From Ypsolopha sequella (taxonomy: Eukaryota > Arthropoda > Insecta > Lepidoptera > Ypsolophidae), in assembly GCA_934047225.1 (NCBI GenBank), contig OW203993.1, forward strand, positions 30,022,069 to 30,086,068: 64,000 nt of DNA, written 5' to 3'. A program made the position numbers and the translations under genes. The notes beneath the pieces were generated by a model. It was not told the origin of the DNA and searched no databases. It saw nothing but the letters and a program-made list of their open reading frames with translations. Below are positions 21,528 through 32,884 of the stretch, in pieces; position 1 is the stretch's first letter, and each line of letters opens with the position of its first letter.

Positions 21528-21871
21528 TATGTTTTTTCAAACCTTTATCTTTACGTTGTAAGTAGCGTTACCTAATTGGAAAACTTTCGCTCGATAGATT
21601 TTATTTTTGAAAATAGTCTCTTTTTGAGTGTTTTTTTGGTTTTGTGTTTAATCCATTTGATTTTAATGTGTTATATTTTACTATCAAAACGAAAATCTTG
21701 TTTATTAACCGTTGTAAGTTCAAAAATGACATAAATGCAATATTGTAATTTTAGTCGATTTTAATCTTAAAATTAGACTCGTTCTGAATCGTTTCGCGCG
21801 CATTTTGGTATTTATGAAAGTAAGTCTACGGGTTATAATCTCAAAGTCGCTGTGCGCCTAAGGAAGGCCTT
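21528..21871. other. No gene recognised
   Basis: AT-rich sequence between two foldback elements, with no supported feature. Confidence 0.5.
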
Positions 21872-22066
21872 GGTGATAGTACTCGTTCATACGAACAACT
21901 TTTACTATGGAGCCAACCAACGAATCGCGAAAAAAAAATCTGCTGTTCCATAGAAAAGTTACATGCTCGTAGCTACCTGACCAAAATGTATGAAACAACT
22001 GTTTTTTTTCTCGATTTCACGATTTTTTTTCACGGAAAGTTGTTTACATGGACGAGTACTATCGCC
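21872..22066. mobile_element. Small foldback element (195 bp)
   Basis: The ends GGTGATAGTACTCGT and ACGAGTACTATCGCC are inverted. The inner phrase ACAACTTTTACTATGGAGCC is shared with the foldback at 20864-21527, so the two are related. Confidence 0.7.
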
Positions 22067-22533
22067 ATGTTTCGGGTTCCGCAACTTCATCTTATTACCC
22101 AGTATAAGCATACCCTACTTACAAGCACTCACCCATTCACCTCATTAGCTTGACAGTTCGATTATACATAATACAGCACGCAGGCAAACAAATAGTTTTG
22201 TGATGCACGTTGTTCAAGTTTGTTGTTCCTTCACTGCGGGTGAAGCCGTGGATAAAACGCTAGTTTGTTTGCAGCAATGCTCAATGAAAAGGCCAGCGCC
22301 TATAAACTTCAATAGAGCAAAAACACAACGATACAAATTGTAATACTGTACGTAAAGGCATTCCTGACTGATATCCATAGGCCCTTCAAACTCCCATCTA
22401 ATCTATGTAGGGTGGCTGGAAAGTTATCTACCTAACATAGAAAGAAAACACGTGATAAGCTAATATTTCTTTATTTTTTAATATAGTCCCCTGCAACTGT
22501 AATACACTTATTACATTTGTCAATGAGAGATAA

Positions 22534-22696
22534 TAAAGCCGATTCTGAAGGCTTTTTAGTTTAGTGTTGTCAAAACTAAATTTTCTTGATACAAAATAGT
22601 CCTTAAGAGTTAGGATTAGAAGCTAAATTACTTTGGAAAACATTTAAGCTTGGACAGCACTAAAACTGAAATTAAAGCCTTCAGAATTGGCTTTAT
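22534..22696. mobile_element. MITE family B, copy 2, inside mariner
   Basis: The ends AAAGCCGATTCTGAAGGCTT and AAAGCCTTCAGAATTGGCTT are inverted. TAA flanks both sides (22531-22533, 22697-22699). Deleting the element and one TAA gives an uninterrupted mariner frame. It is the same family as 6656-6823. Confidence 0.88.
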
Positions 22697-22953
22697 TAAG
22701 CCGTTAAAAAAATTATTCTTGGATTGTTGGTCAAAATGATCGTCCACAGCGGCCTTCATTTCCTCATCGGTCGAAAATGTTCTTCCCCTTTTAAAATTTC
22801 TAAAAAGAAAATACGTAATCACAGTACGCCAAATATGGACTATAGGGCTATTCTTGCCTAAAACCGACCTTACAAGGACAGCTGTGTGGAACGGCGTGTC
22901 GTCATGCAAAATTAAAAGTCCTTTGCTGAGTTTGCCTCTTCTTTTTTCTTTAA

Positions 22954-23453
22954 GAGGATGGCATATAGCAACTTTTTTTATTACCCGTCCAGCACAATAA
23001 GTCTAACGGCTAAAACCTTATTTGCAGTTCATGGAGGCGATTATATGTTGGCTCTTTGGCCTCTTTTTTTTTTTTGACAGGTAATACTAGTGACCGATCA
23101 CGCAGCGAAACAACAAATTGGTGTGTTTTTAGCTAATACTTAAATATTTTGTACGGAAAAAAATATTGGATTTAAGTAACTTCCCTTCATATTTCTATTG
23201 CCTATTTTACAAAAAAAAAATCAAGTTGATCTCTTAACAGCTTTTTTGAAACGTACGTTTAAAAAAAAAAGAGGGTGGAAAACATGTTTTTTTTGACAAA
23301 ATTATAAATCTTAATACATTGTTTATAGGTGAAATCCCTAGATAAAATATCGATATATCAAATATATTTTCTTCAATATGAGGAGAGACCTAGTTTCTTA
23401 CAATGAACCCATGAAAACCTGGTGTTGTTGATGTTCCAGCGTCAGGTGTCCCG
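22954..23453. mobile_element. TTAA-flanked 500-bp insertion inside mariner
   Basis: TTAA at 22950-22953 and 23454-23457 flanks the block. Removing it plus one TTAA restores mariner codons R-E-V-I-K-E-K. TTAA duplication is characteristic of piggyBac-class insertion. However, the ends (GAGGATGGCA and GGTGTCCCG) are not convincing inverted repeats, so the class is inferred from target choice only. Confidence 0.6.
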
Positions 23454-23715
23454 TTAATTACTTCTCGTAGTTGGTCAAGTAAACTGGCATAGTAAGCGAC
23501 GTTCACCGTAGTAGGTAATCTTTAAAAAGAATACCTTCGGGCTTCGACATCCGAACAAATTGTTGCCTTAAGCTTGCCTACTGATGGGCAGACGGACCTT
23601 GAACTTGCTCGGTGGCTTCTCGTGTTTAAATTTTCACTGCAACGATTCCCGTTTGCTTTCGGGGTCCCATTGGCAAATCAAGGTTTCATTGATTTTATGT
23701 TTCTGTAAATATCTT

Positions 23716-24020
23716 ATGCATATTATTATTTTTAATTATTATTACACTTTAAATTGTACAGTAGATTGGATAAGTCTGTAATGCTGTGCAGTATTTTTGA
23801 TAAATAAATAATAAGATCGCTAAGCAACTACTATCGGTTAAAATCGGTAGTATGACATAGCCAAAACAAAAACCAGTTCCGGGCGTGGCTTATTCATGTT
23901 ACGTTTGCGCGCGGGGGGAAATTCGTCCCGGTCTCTAAGCTCGCGTCACCATAGCAAAAATACGAATAGAGTGGACGAGGCAGGGTCAAAAGTAATACGT
24001 ATTTTATTTTATCTAATTTA
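23716..24020. other. No gene recognised
   Basis: AT-rich sequence with a more GC-rich patch at 23870-23970, flanking the gypsy insertion. No supported feature. Confidence 0.5.
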
Positions 24021-24024
24021 TTAG

Positions 24025-24247
24025 TGTTGACTTTATTAAAGGGGACTATTTAAACGAACTTTAAAGGTGCAAGGATATATTATTTCACTTAATGAGGACC
24101 AGAAACCAAACAATTCAATAACAAAAACATATAAAGACTACACAGGACAATCTTCGATCGCCTTCCACGATCAGCTGCTCTAGCGTCTACCGTGCCGTTG
24201 CAACCGGTATCGTGTCTACTCTGCCGCTATTGTTAATGTTGCCAACA
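24025..24247 (-). repeat. 3' LTR of the gypsy element
   Basis: Termini TGTTGAC...TTGCCAACA; 223 bp, identical by eye to 29269-29491. A purine-rich stretch (GGCGCAGGAGGG on the minus strand) adjoins it internally and may be the polypurine tract. Confidence 0.95.
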
Positions 24248-24651
24248 CGGCCCTCCTGCGCCGTGCATGTCCTCAGGCACGCTTCAATCATGAGCATTGC
24301 GAATTGTGAATTGCGAATCTGAAAACACACACATGATTTTAATGGTTTGTTAAAACTTGCAAAGCTCGGCCTATCATGATTCACGACAGTTCAGACAACC
24401 GTTGCAGACTTTTATTCCTTTTGCTCCTTCAAACTTGGGAATTTCTGTTACACTACAACTAGTAATCCTCCTCATGAACCTTAATTATTTATTAATCATT
24501 TTACACAACTTATTGCACATATTCTTTACACTTAGATGACTTTGCAAACAGTTCTACAATTAATGTTCTTCATTTAAATCTGTACTGGACTTTTCAAAAC
24601 TAGAAGTCGTTTCTGTAGGCTTATAAATTCTTTATACAACCATCATCTTAG

Positions 24652-24990
24652 CTCACTCCTTTAATCCAAGGTAGTGCCTGGTCCAGTTCATCCCTTAAGT
24701 CATAGGCAATGACTGCTTCAGCTCACTACCTTTATTCTAGTGAGTATTTTTATTATTATTATTATTTTTTTTTTTTTGCTCACTCCCTTAATCCGAGGTA
24801 GTGCCTAGTCCAGCTCATTCCTTTAGTCTAAGGAAATGACTTTTTCAGCTCACTACCCCCATTCTGGCGAGTGCCTTTTGTTTTAGCTCACTCCCTTAAT
24901 CCGAGGTTGTGCCTGGTCCAGTTCATTCCTTTAGTCTTAGGCAATGACTGCTTCAGCTCACTACCTCTATTCTGGCGAGTGCCTATATCA
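24652..24990. repeat. Three tandem ~110-bp units in the gypsy 3' region
   Basis: Each unit carries AGCTCACTCCCTTAATCCGA, GTGCCTGGTCCAGTTCATTC and AATGACTGCTTCAGCTCACT. A TTATTATTATT/T-run separates units 1 and 2. It lies downstream of the integrase stop in the element's untranslated region. Confidence 0.85.
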
Positions 24991-25144
24991 ATCTTTTTAG
25001 TTTATTCAGTACCACTAGGCGGTAAGTTTATTTTCTCAAATTATGAAATTGTGTTTTGAAATACCTAGTTTGAAACAAAATACAATTCATTTTATTATTA
25101 CCTTGCCAACACGCTTCTTATTTATAAAATATAACGGTGATGCC

Positions 25145-26509
25145 TTAATCAACACACCAGTCATCTATTTTTATCCATGGCTTAATATTCTCCGCAGCAG
25201 CTACCCCATTATAGGTTCTACTACTTCTTTCACTACCCCTCATGTCTTTGACTTCATATCTGTCTTTTCCCAGGCATTTATTTATTTGGAAAGGACCTTT
25301 ATAAGCAGGTAGTAGTTTTCTGCTCCGTCCGTCATTTGTTTGGCTCTGTATTTTAATAAGTACTAAATGTCCTTCCTGGTAAACTTTAGCTTTAGTACGG
25401 CACCGATCAAATCTTTCTTTCTGAGATTTTGCACTATTATTTATATTAGCAAGCGCGCTTCTGCGTAACTTAGTCACATCTTTACCACACTCGTCTTCAA
25501 GTGGAATTTCAGGCCCAAAGCTATCGCTATCGGTACGTAATCTATATCCAAACATGATCTCACTTGGGACTGCTTTGATAGTTTTGTGATATGTACTGTT
25601 GATCGCCTGTTGTAATGGCGTAATACACTGATCCCAACAATCTTCGTTCAAATCTGCACCCATCGTTTTCATAGCCTCAAGAATAGTCTTATTAAATCTT
25701 TCAGCTTGACCGTTTGAGCGTGGCATCCCTGTGGCCACAGTATGCAGGCGAATATTTTTACTGCTGCAGAACTCTTTGAATCTTTTTGAAGTAAATGCGG
25801 AACCAGCGTCCGTTATGAGCCTACGAGGGTTTCCGAATATCTTTGATATATTTTCAAGCTCATTAATTACGTTACTGCTGTCGGTATTAGGAACCGCTGA
25901 GATAAACACAAATTTGGTAAAGGCATCTACAGCAACTAACAAGTATTTATTCTTGTTTTGTGTTTCCACAAAGGGACCCAGATGATCCACATGAATCGTG
26001 TGGAAGGGTTGCGCGTATTTCGGTAGAGGATATAGTTCGCCTTCCTTTGGGCCACCTTTGTTTTTGTAGTAAACGCAGTTGATACAGTTTTTTATATATT
26101 TCTTAACTATGTGTCGCATCCGAGAAAACCAGTATCGGCTGGAGATTCGTTCTACTGTTTTTTCGATCGAGAAGTGACCGAGGTCATCATGGTTACACTT
26201 CAGTATTTGCCATATGCACTGCTTAGGGACCACCCAGCGACGACCTTGGTTTGTACGTCGATATACTTTATTGCCGAGGAGTTCATATTTATTAAATATG
26301 TCCTTATGTTTGTCTGCTTCACCCGACTCTAGAGCCTTCCTTATGACTTCTATTTGTGGATCTTGAAGTTGGACAGAGAGCAGCCAATCAGCCTCCGTAA
26401 CAGACATGACAATTTCAGCTTCCGGTTTTTCAGAGCGTCGACATGCTGCATACGAGTACCTTCTCTGTGAATAATATCGTAAGAAAACTCTTGAGTAGAT
26501 AGTACCCAT
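25145..26509 (-). pseudogene. Gypsy integrase (pol C-terminal part)
   Basis: It inserts the element's cDNA into the genome. The zinc-binding HHCC module is seen as CNHDDLGHFSIEK, then CINCVYYK. The catalytic core has HVDHLGPF (first D), RRLITDAGSAFTSKRF (second D) and MPRSNGQAERFNK (glutamate). Downstream is a chromatin- or DNA-contacting tail with LLPAYKGPFQINKCLGKDRY, the usual GPF/Y-type module. It ends at a stop at 25145-25147. The true N-terminus is fused in frame to the RT/RNase H part in an intact element; here a small lesion near 26430 puts it in another frame. Confidence 0.92.
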
Positions 26510-27459
26510 CGCGCAATTCGGGGAATAATCTCCTTTTTTGTTAATGCGTAGCGTACCGCACTGCAGTCGGTCACTATGTGAAAATTGGCGCCTAACAGGT
26601 AATGTCTGAACTTCTCCAGAGACTGGACAATTGCAAGCAGTTCGAGCTCGAACGAGTGAAATTTCTTTTCACCTTCCGTTGTTTGGCGGCTATAATAATG
26701 AATCGGTTTTTCACCATTGTCTGTGACCTGCATCAAAATTCCGGCAATTCCGTCTCGACTTGCATCGGTATATAGAATGCTTTCTCTAGTCGGATCAAAT
26801 AATGTCAACACCTCGTCTGATGTTAGTGCTTCCTTTAAAGTTGTAAAAGCGCGATCTTGTTCCGAATCCCAAACCCAAGGACTATCCTTTTTAAGTAGTT
26901 TTGTAAGTGGGCTGGAAAGTATGGCACAATTCCGAATGTATTTTCGGAAATAACTTATGAGGCCAAGGAACTGGCGAAGCTGGTGGATTGTTTTCGGGTT
27001 CGGAAATTCCTTAACCACCTTAACTTTATTCTCGCTGGGTTTCACGCCTTCAGAGCTTACTCTATAACCCAAGAACTCAATCTCTGTTTTTAAGAAATGG
27101 CATTTCTTTAGATTGAGGGTAAGTCCATTTTCCTTGAAAATGTTTAGCACCTTTTCCAGTAGTTGAAGATTCTCTTCAGCCGTTTTACTCACAATCAGGA
27201 TGTCATCGAGGTATAATATTATCTGACCAAATCTCAAGTTTCCCATTACTTTGTCCATCATTCGCTGGAAACATGATGGTGCGTTTGCTAAACCAAACGG
27301 TAGTCGAACAAACTCATAGTGGCCGTCCTCTGTTATAAAAGCAGTCTTATGAATCGACTCCTCAGCCATTTTGATTTGGTAATAGCCACTTTTAAGGTCC
27401 AAATTTGTGAAAACCTTGCAACCCTGGAGCCTATCTATTAAGTCTTCGATGCGTGGCAT
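26350..27459 (-). pseudogene. Gypsy reverse transcriptase and RNase H
   Basis: It copies element RNA into DNA and degrades the RNA strand. Visible blocks: VFTNLDLKSGYYQIKM (first catalytic aspartate), RLPFGLANAPSCFQRMMD, IILYLDDILIVSK (YLDD active site), FLGYRVSSEGVKPS, FLGLISYFRKYIRNCA, then RNase H ILYTDASRDGIAGILMQ and HSFELELLAIVQSLEKFRHY. The apparent start methionine is only the first one after a frame break at about 27457. Beyond DAL near 26430 a second break diverts the frame. Both breaks look like small deletions. Confidence 0.93.
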
Positions 27460-29206
27460 GGTCTTTAGTCGTAGCTTTATTCAACGCGCGATAGTCAATG
27501 CACAATCGTTTCTCTCCGTTCTTTTTATTTACGAGTAGAGCTGGGCTCGCATACTCAGATTTACTCTCGCGGACTATACCATTCTCCGAAAGTTCGTTTA
27601 CCATACTTCTAACGATTTGCCTATCCGGATGTGATGTTCGGTATGGCCTACACTGCACCGGTTTTTTATCTTGCAAATCGATGACCATTTCATGGCCTTC
27701 TACCTTGCCTAATTGACTTATATCCGAAGCTATGCATTGTTGATACTTGCCAAAAAGTTTAATCAGTTCATCGCGGTGAGAACCCGTATTAAAGTCTAAT
27801 GATAGTTTACCGACAACATTGCAGATTTCTTCAAAGTGTGTCATATTTTGGAAAGTAAGATTATCGCCGATCCGTGCATACATTAAATCAGATCGTTCCG
27901 TAACATTGCGCCCTATCAATATGTCACATCCTGATAATTCATCGAGTATGTACATCTCAACATCGTCTACCTTCACAGAGTCTAATTTTATGCTGACCCG
28001 TACCACTTCAGTAACAACTTTTAAATTGTCTTTAGAGAACCCTTGTAATGTTACAGGGGAATTCAACGGGGTCCTTTGGAGATTACACTGTTCAGCCAAA
28101 TGCGATGTCATTATAGAGCAGCTACTACCCGTGTCTATGAACGCTTCATGGGTTAAATCATTAATGGCAATTTCCTTACAAAACTTATTTTTCGCGTTAG
28201 ACATTTGCACGTATTTAGTTTCGTGTTTTTTATCTGATCGTTCAGTTTTGCCGTCGTCTTTTGAATTCTTTTTAATATAGCATGACGCTTCTGAATGTCC
28301 TCTTTTACCGCAAAATTCGCACTTTACCGTACACTGGAATCTTTTGTGATTTCCGCCGCAATTATAACATTCTATTGGTTTACGTTGAGTTGCGTTTATT
28401 TGATTTGCTGTTGTGCCGGTTGACGTAGTTGCTATTGAAGTTTGCGAAGTTTGAACTTGCAATGGAACTTTGACACTGTCACGAAAATCGCGTATATAAG
28501 TGCTGTTGCCCGGTTGCTTATTGGTTTTTACAGCTTTGTAAACGCGGCTGTGCAAAAACGCAGCTAAATCCTCACAAGATTTAAAGTTACTCGCTTCGAC
28601 AGATGCTGTTATGTTGTTATCGCCAATATTACCCAATATAATAGAGATTACGTCACTTTCAGCAAAATTTAAGCACAGCCCATCAATTTTCGCCTTTTGT
28701 TCAAAAAAGAAATCGTATAATGGTTGATTTTCGACTGGTTTTCGGTCAATTATTTCTCTAAGTAGCTCAAACATATTCCGCCTTGCTCTAAATGTATTTG
28801 AGAGTTTTTCTTTAAAATCTTTCCAAAGCCATGTTGTCCACATATGTTCATTACGCAGCAACGCCTCGTACCAAATTTTGGCTGAGCCTCTAAGTTTATT
28901 TAGTGCCTGGTAACGTATCATACTATCTGCCCATGAAAACGTTGATGCATACGATTCTATTACATTTAGCCAGGAGGTTATATTATCTCTCAGAGGGTCA
29001 AACTCAGGTATCATATTATGCAAAGTTATGCTGTTCGTACTCACAGTTCCGGTATCTTTTACTTTAGATACCTTTATCCTTTTGCGAGGTACCGGCGGAG
29101 GAGTTCTCGAGTCACTGCTGCTGCTAGAACTCGTACTGCTGTTGCTAGATGAAGAATGGGAGCGCTTTGCTCTGTGTTTACGCTTACTTTTGCGTTTTCT
29201 GCCCAT
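27431..29206 (-). CDS. Gypsy Gag-protease-RT N-terminus frame
   Basis: Residues 1-45 are serine- and lysine-rich. Capsid-like helical sequence spans about 60-240. Two zinc knuckles follow: C280/C283/H287/C292 (slightly short) and C296/C299/H304/C309 (canonical CX2CX4HX4C), for RNA packaging. The aspartic protease carries AFIDTGSSCSIM with its catalytic DTG at 358-360. From about 510 the RT begins (VQCRPYRTSHPDRQ, LCIDYRALNKATTKD). After KDH, near 27457, the frame is lost. Gag and pol appear to share one frame. The ATG at 29204-29206 lies about 60 bp inside the 5' LTR. Confidence 0.9.
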   Translation of the reverse strand: MGRKRKSKRKHRAKRSHSSSSNSSTSSSSSSDSRTPPPVPRKRIKVSKVKDTGTVSTNSITLHNMIPEFDPLRDNITSWLNVIESYASTFSWADSMIRYQALNKLRGSAKIWYEALLRNEHMWTTWLWKDFKEKLSNTFRARRNMFELLREIIDRKPVENQPLYDFFFEQKAKIDGLCLNFAESDVISIILGNIGDNNITASVEASNFKSCEDLAAFLHSRVYKAVKTNKQPGNSTYIRDFRDSVKVPLQVQTSQTSIATTSTGTTANQINATQRKPIECYNCGGNHKRFQCTVKCEFCGKRGHSEASCYIKKNSKDDGKTERSDKKHETKYVQMSNAKNKFCKEIAINDLTHEAFIDTGSSCSIMTSHLAEQCNLQRTPLNSPVTLQGFSKDNLKVVTEVVRVSIKLDSVKVDDVEMYILDELSGCDILIGRNVTERSDLMYARIGDNLTFQNMTHFEEICNVVGKLSLDFNTGSHRDELIKLFGKYQQCIASDISQLGKVEGHEMVIDLQDKKPVQCRPYRTSHPDRQIVRSMVNELSENGIVRESKSEYASPALLVNKKNGEKRLCIDYRALNKATTKDHATHRRLNR

Positions 29207-29268
29207 TATTAGGCTTTACCTTACTTTTACTTTATTTTTGGGGCGCGAGAAAACTATAGCACTTCTGA

Positions 29269-29491
29269 TGTTGACTTTATTAAAGGGGACTATTTAAACG
29301 AACTTTAAAGGTGCAAGGATATATTATTTCACTTAATGAGGACCAGAAACCAAACAATTCAATAACAAAAACATATAAAGACTACACAGGACAATCTTCG
29401 ATCGCCTTCCACGATCAGCTGCTCTAGCGTCTACCGTGCCGTTGCAACCGGTATCGTGTCTACTCTGCCGCTATTGTTAATGTTGCCAACA
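29269..29491 (-). repeat. 5' LTR of the gypsy element
   Basis: 223 bp, TG...CA, identical by eye to the 3' LTR; it would carry the promoter. The sequence just inside it (TCAGAAGTGCTATAG) does not begin with TGG, so the primer-binding site could not be assigned to a tRNA. Confidence 0.95.
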
Positions 29492-29495
29492 TTAG

Positions 29496-30464
29496 TGTAT
29501 TTCGATCATCGTCACACGGCATTGATCCTACTTGCTATCACGTCGGGACGTAAATTTATTATGGTCGGCTATTGACCCTCGGAACATTTCAGACACTCCT
29601 TTAGAGTTACATAATAATATCGTGACGGTTAATTGTCACCATTACCCATTCTTTAAATATTTTTCGCCCGTTGAGCTGGTTTTACACTTGCGGGAAAATA
29701 AATTGGACCAAAAATTTCTTTACAAAAAATTTTTACTAAAGTTGTTATTACAAAAAGTGGAAACTAACAAATATTCTCAGAAAGAATGCACCACGTCACT
29801 ATCTATCTCACTGTAGCCTATATCAATTATGCCTCTCTCATTCAACTACGTTTAACTGCGTTACTATCTCATTCCAACTCATTTTAAATAGCGTCACTAT
29901 TTATCTCACTCTAACGCGTGTTAAATGGCATTTCTAATGAACGTCAAATATTTTTACTGCCCGCCACTCTTTCATTCTAAATTCTAATTATTTAAAAAAA
30001 TACGCAGCTCCTTTGGTAGTAAAATAGCAATAACTTTTTTTTCAAAACTAATACACAGAAATTGCCAGATCATTTGAAAAACAATATTTGATGAGCCGTT
30101 ATTTAAGACAATTTGCAAAACTAACATAGAACATTTTTTTTCAGGGTGTGGTGTCGAACTAACCTAATTACAAAAAATTGCTCATAAATTGGGTTTTTAT
30201 TTTTTTTTCCTGATGTTACAGCATTTCAAGGTTTATTTTTGACTTTATCAATAGCAGAACTATTCAGAGTTGCGCAACAAAAATTTTCTTCTTAGAATTT
30301 AGAACTGGTTAGCTTTGACTCTCAAAAATCTATTAAAATTTATAAAAGTACCATCAACTCGAAGACTATCTACTTTTTGCTGAGGTCATAATTTGATATT
30401 CTGGTCAGTCATGAGCTGGTCTACCAGCCTTCCAAGGGAAAGCGTTGACTTTTGGGACACCTGT
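29496..30464. other. No gene recognised
   Basis: The plus frame 29532-29816 (94 codons) resembles no family I know and lacks splice or initiation context. The remainder is AT-rich. Confidence 0.4.
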
Positions 30465-32268
30465 TTACCCTTGGGATAAATCGCCAAGTGTTTAAAATAT
30501 AGAAATTTATTTGTATCATAGTTTGAAATGTTCAGGTCCCTTTACGCAAAATGAAAAAACAAAACTCTTTTAGGATTAATTTGTTGTCCCTATGTTTGTC
30601 TGTTTGTCAGTTTGTCTAGGCAATTTTTCTTGGTAAAATCAATAAATGCTAATATGTACAGCCCTGTAAAACATACATATTATAACGTTTTTATGGCCTT
30701 TTGTTTAACTTTTTCATACAAATTTTCTCCGTATGAAAATATAGAGATCAACACTTGACATAATATTTTGCATTTGAAAGAAAGCACAGAAAGGAACTGT
30801 AGAACAAATAATGTAAAAAATATAAAAACCATGTCGTTCTATTCTAAAGGGATTATTATTTTACTGTTTGTTCAATGTGGCGATAGCTTTGTTTGTTATT
30901 ATTTTTTTCTTTGTTACAAAGATAACAAATATTTTCATACAAGGTTTTCCTTAAGGGCTATTTCTCCGAATTTGTAACAAAATATTAAGAAATAATTATA
31001 ACGGTAAAGTACAACTTTTAGCTAAGACAATTTATTGTTAAAAGTTTGCTATATGCATAAACATATTTTAATGATATTATGGTATCTTCAAAATAATTGG
31101 GTTTTCCATAAGCGTGATATCAGATTATTTAAGAAATTTACGGCTGGTATCACGACGACGGATAAGCCAATTATTTTATTACTATTGTAATATAATTAAA
31201 AATATGTTTATGCATACAGCAGACTTTTAACTATAAGTTTTCTTAACTAAAAGTTGTATTTTTACTTATTGAAATTGTATTTCTCATCAAAAAGTGCAAG
31301 ATGACAAGATATTCAAAATAAGTTAATTGAATTTGTGAAATGGTTTTAGGTAAAAACAGTTTTTCATGAAACGGTAACTGTTTATACTTAGCAAAGTGTG
31401 TAAACTTAGTCATCTTAACATGAACGACGCCTGTATTTCTCTCTTTTTTATTTCCAGTATAGATAAAAATATACAAACTTGTTGAACTTTGCGTAAAAAC
31501 GAGGCAATATTGACGATATCCTGACAGCTATTATGATGGTGTTTTATCAAATTTTGCTTTTTGGGCTGTATAGAGACGTAGTTAGATGTCACTAGAATAT
31601 ACTCATGAAAAAAGATATGAAGAAAATAAGCTGTAGACTTCACATTCGGTTTATACCTATTGTATGAATTTTAAGAAAAATACAGGGGTAAAGGGACCTC
31701 TTAAGGAAAACCTTGTATTAAACTATTTGTCATCTTAGTAAAAAATTATTCAAGGAAAAAAATAAACCAAGCTATCGCCACATTGAACAGTAGATAATTA
31801 ATCCCTTTAGAATAGAACAACATGGTTTTCATATTTTTTACATTATTTGTTCAACAATTCCTTTCTGTGTTGACTTTTAAATGCAAAATATTATCTCAAG
31901 TGTTCATCTCTACATTTTCATAGTGAGAAAATTTGTATGAAAAACGTAAAAAAAAAAACCTAAAAACCTAAAACGTAATATAAATAAAAACGTCAAAAGT
32001 ATGTTTTTACAGCTCTATAGAGGGCCATTAATATTGGTATTTATTAATTTTACCCAGAAAAAATTGTCTAGACAAACGGACAGACAGACAAACATAGGGA
32101 TAACAAATTAATCCTAAATGAGTTTCATTGTTTTCATTTTGCTTAACAGAACCTGAACATGTACTGACAGGATTATCAACGATCTAATAATTTTGCCATG
32201 CACTGTAAATATTTCAAAATAAATTTCTATATTTTAAATACTTGGCGATTTATCCCAAGTAAGTGTAC
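30465..32268. mobile_element. Giant imperfect palindrome, arms over 600 bp
   Basis: Left-arm phrases such as GGGATAAATCGCCAAGTG, TAGGATTAATTTGTTGTCCC, ATTCTAAAGGGATTA and CAAGGTTTTCCTTAAG recur inverted at 32258, 32097, 31800 and 31705. Inner blocks (GTACAACTTTTAGCTAAGAC, ATATGCATAAACATATTT) pair with 31190-31262. The right arm is longer by about 430 bp (31262-31690), which includes the diverged repeat shared with 12660-12815. No coding content. Confidence 0.8.
31545..31710. repeat. Diverged repeat, partner of 12660-12815
   Basis: It shares ordered blocks (TTTTGCTTTTTG, AGAAAATAAGCTGTAGACTT, AGGGACCTCTTAAG) with the earlier copy and lies in the extra segment of the palindrome's right arm. 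Confidence 0.55.
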
Positions 32269-32884
32269 CTATATAATTTGCAAAAAACTTCACTTATTGG
32301 ACCTGAAATGGTGAGCCAATACTAGAGGGTAATTTCACGAAAAGGTCATTGACCTTTGTTACAGATCTCAGTAAGTATAAGTAAATTAATTTGGGTTTCA
32401 ATAACGATCACAAAATTATTCTTTTAGAGTAACATATATTATTTTCCCGCATAAAAGTATGAATTCATTCCAAATTCATTCGTTTTGTTGTTATGACTAT
32501 GGCACGATGTAGCTAAATCACTCATACGCATATTTTATTGAGTTTTTAACGGCAGGAATATGATGCTCCTCGAAATATTACTTTATAAAATTAATTTCAA
32601 TGTGTTTTGAAGTAGTTTTGGGAGATATTTATAGCTTGCAAAAAAGGGCACAGGTTCCACGTCTTACGGGCGCCAACGCTAGGCGTAGACTGACAATATC
32701 TTGCTGCCGCTGACTGCATCAGTGGATTTACGTATTTTTGAAAAAAGGGGGTGCTTTTTTTGACCCGAATAACGTGGTATTTGGAAAATGAATAGATATC
32801 ATTAACCCTAATTTTATTAAAAAAAAAAACAACAAAATCGCGAAAGCGATACCTGAAACAAAATCGATAAGAAGTGTGCAATAG

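Larger units (their letters stand above)
22471..23715 (-). pseudogene. Mariner-type transposase remnant with two nested insertions
   Basis: The DDE transposase of Tc1/mariner elements cuts and pastes at TA sites. On the minus strand the pieces read in order INETLICQWDPESKRESLQ (block around the first catalytic aspartate, here mutated to N), LLDQLREVI, KEKRRGKLSKGLLILHDD (second catalytic aspartate), YFLFRNFKRGRTFSTDEEMK and finally DKCNKCITVAGDYIKK with a stop at 22471-22473. The N-terminus is missing and stops or frameshifts occur in the first block. A 500-bp TTAA-flanked insertion splits REVI from KEKRR. A 163-bp MITE splits FFNG from LIDKCNKC. Removing either restores the frame. Confidence 0.85.
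24025..29491 (-). mobile_element. Full-length Ty3/gypsy LTR retrotransposon
   Basis: It has two 223-bp LTRs, a gag-protease-RT-RNase H-integrase order on the minus strand, and TTAG target duplications at 24021-24024 and 29492-29495. The LTRs are identical by eye, so the insertion is recent. Pol has two frame breaks (about 27457 and 26430), so the copy could move only with help from another element. Between integrase and the 3' LTR lie about 0.9 kb of non-coding sequence with a three-unit tandem repeat. No envelope-like gene is visible. Confidence 0.95.

Noticed and set aside
29532..29816. 94-codon plus ORF
   Set aside because: No recognised motif, no splice or initiation context, AT-rich codons consistent with chance.
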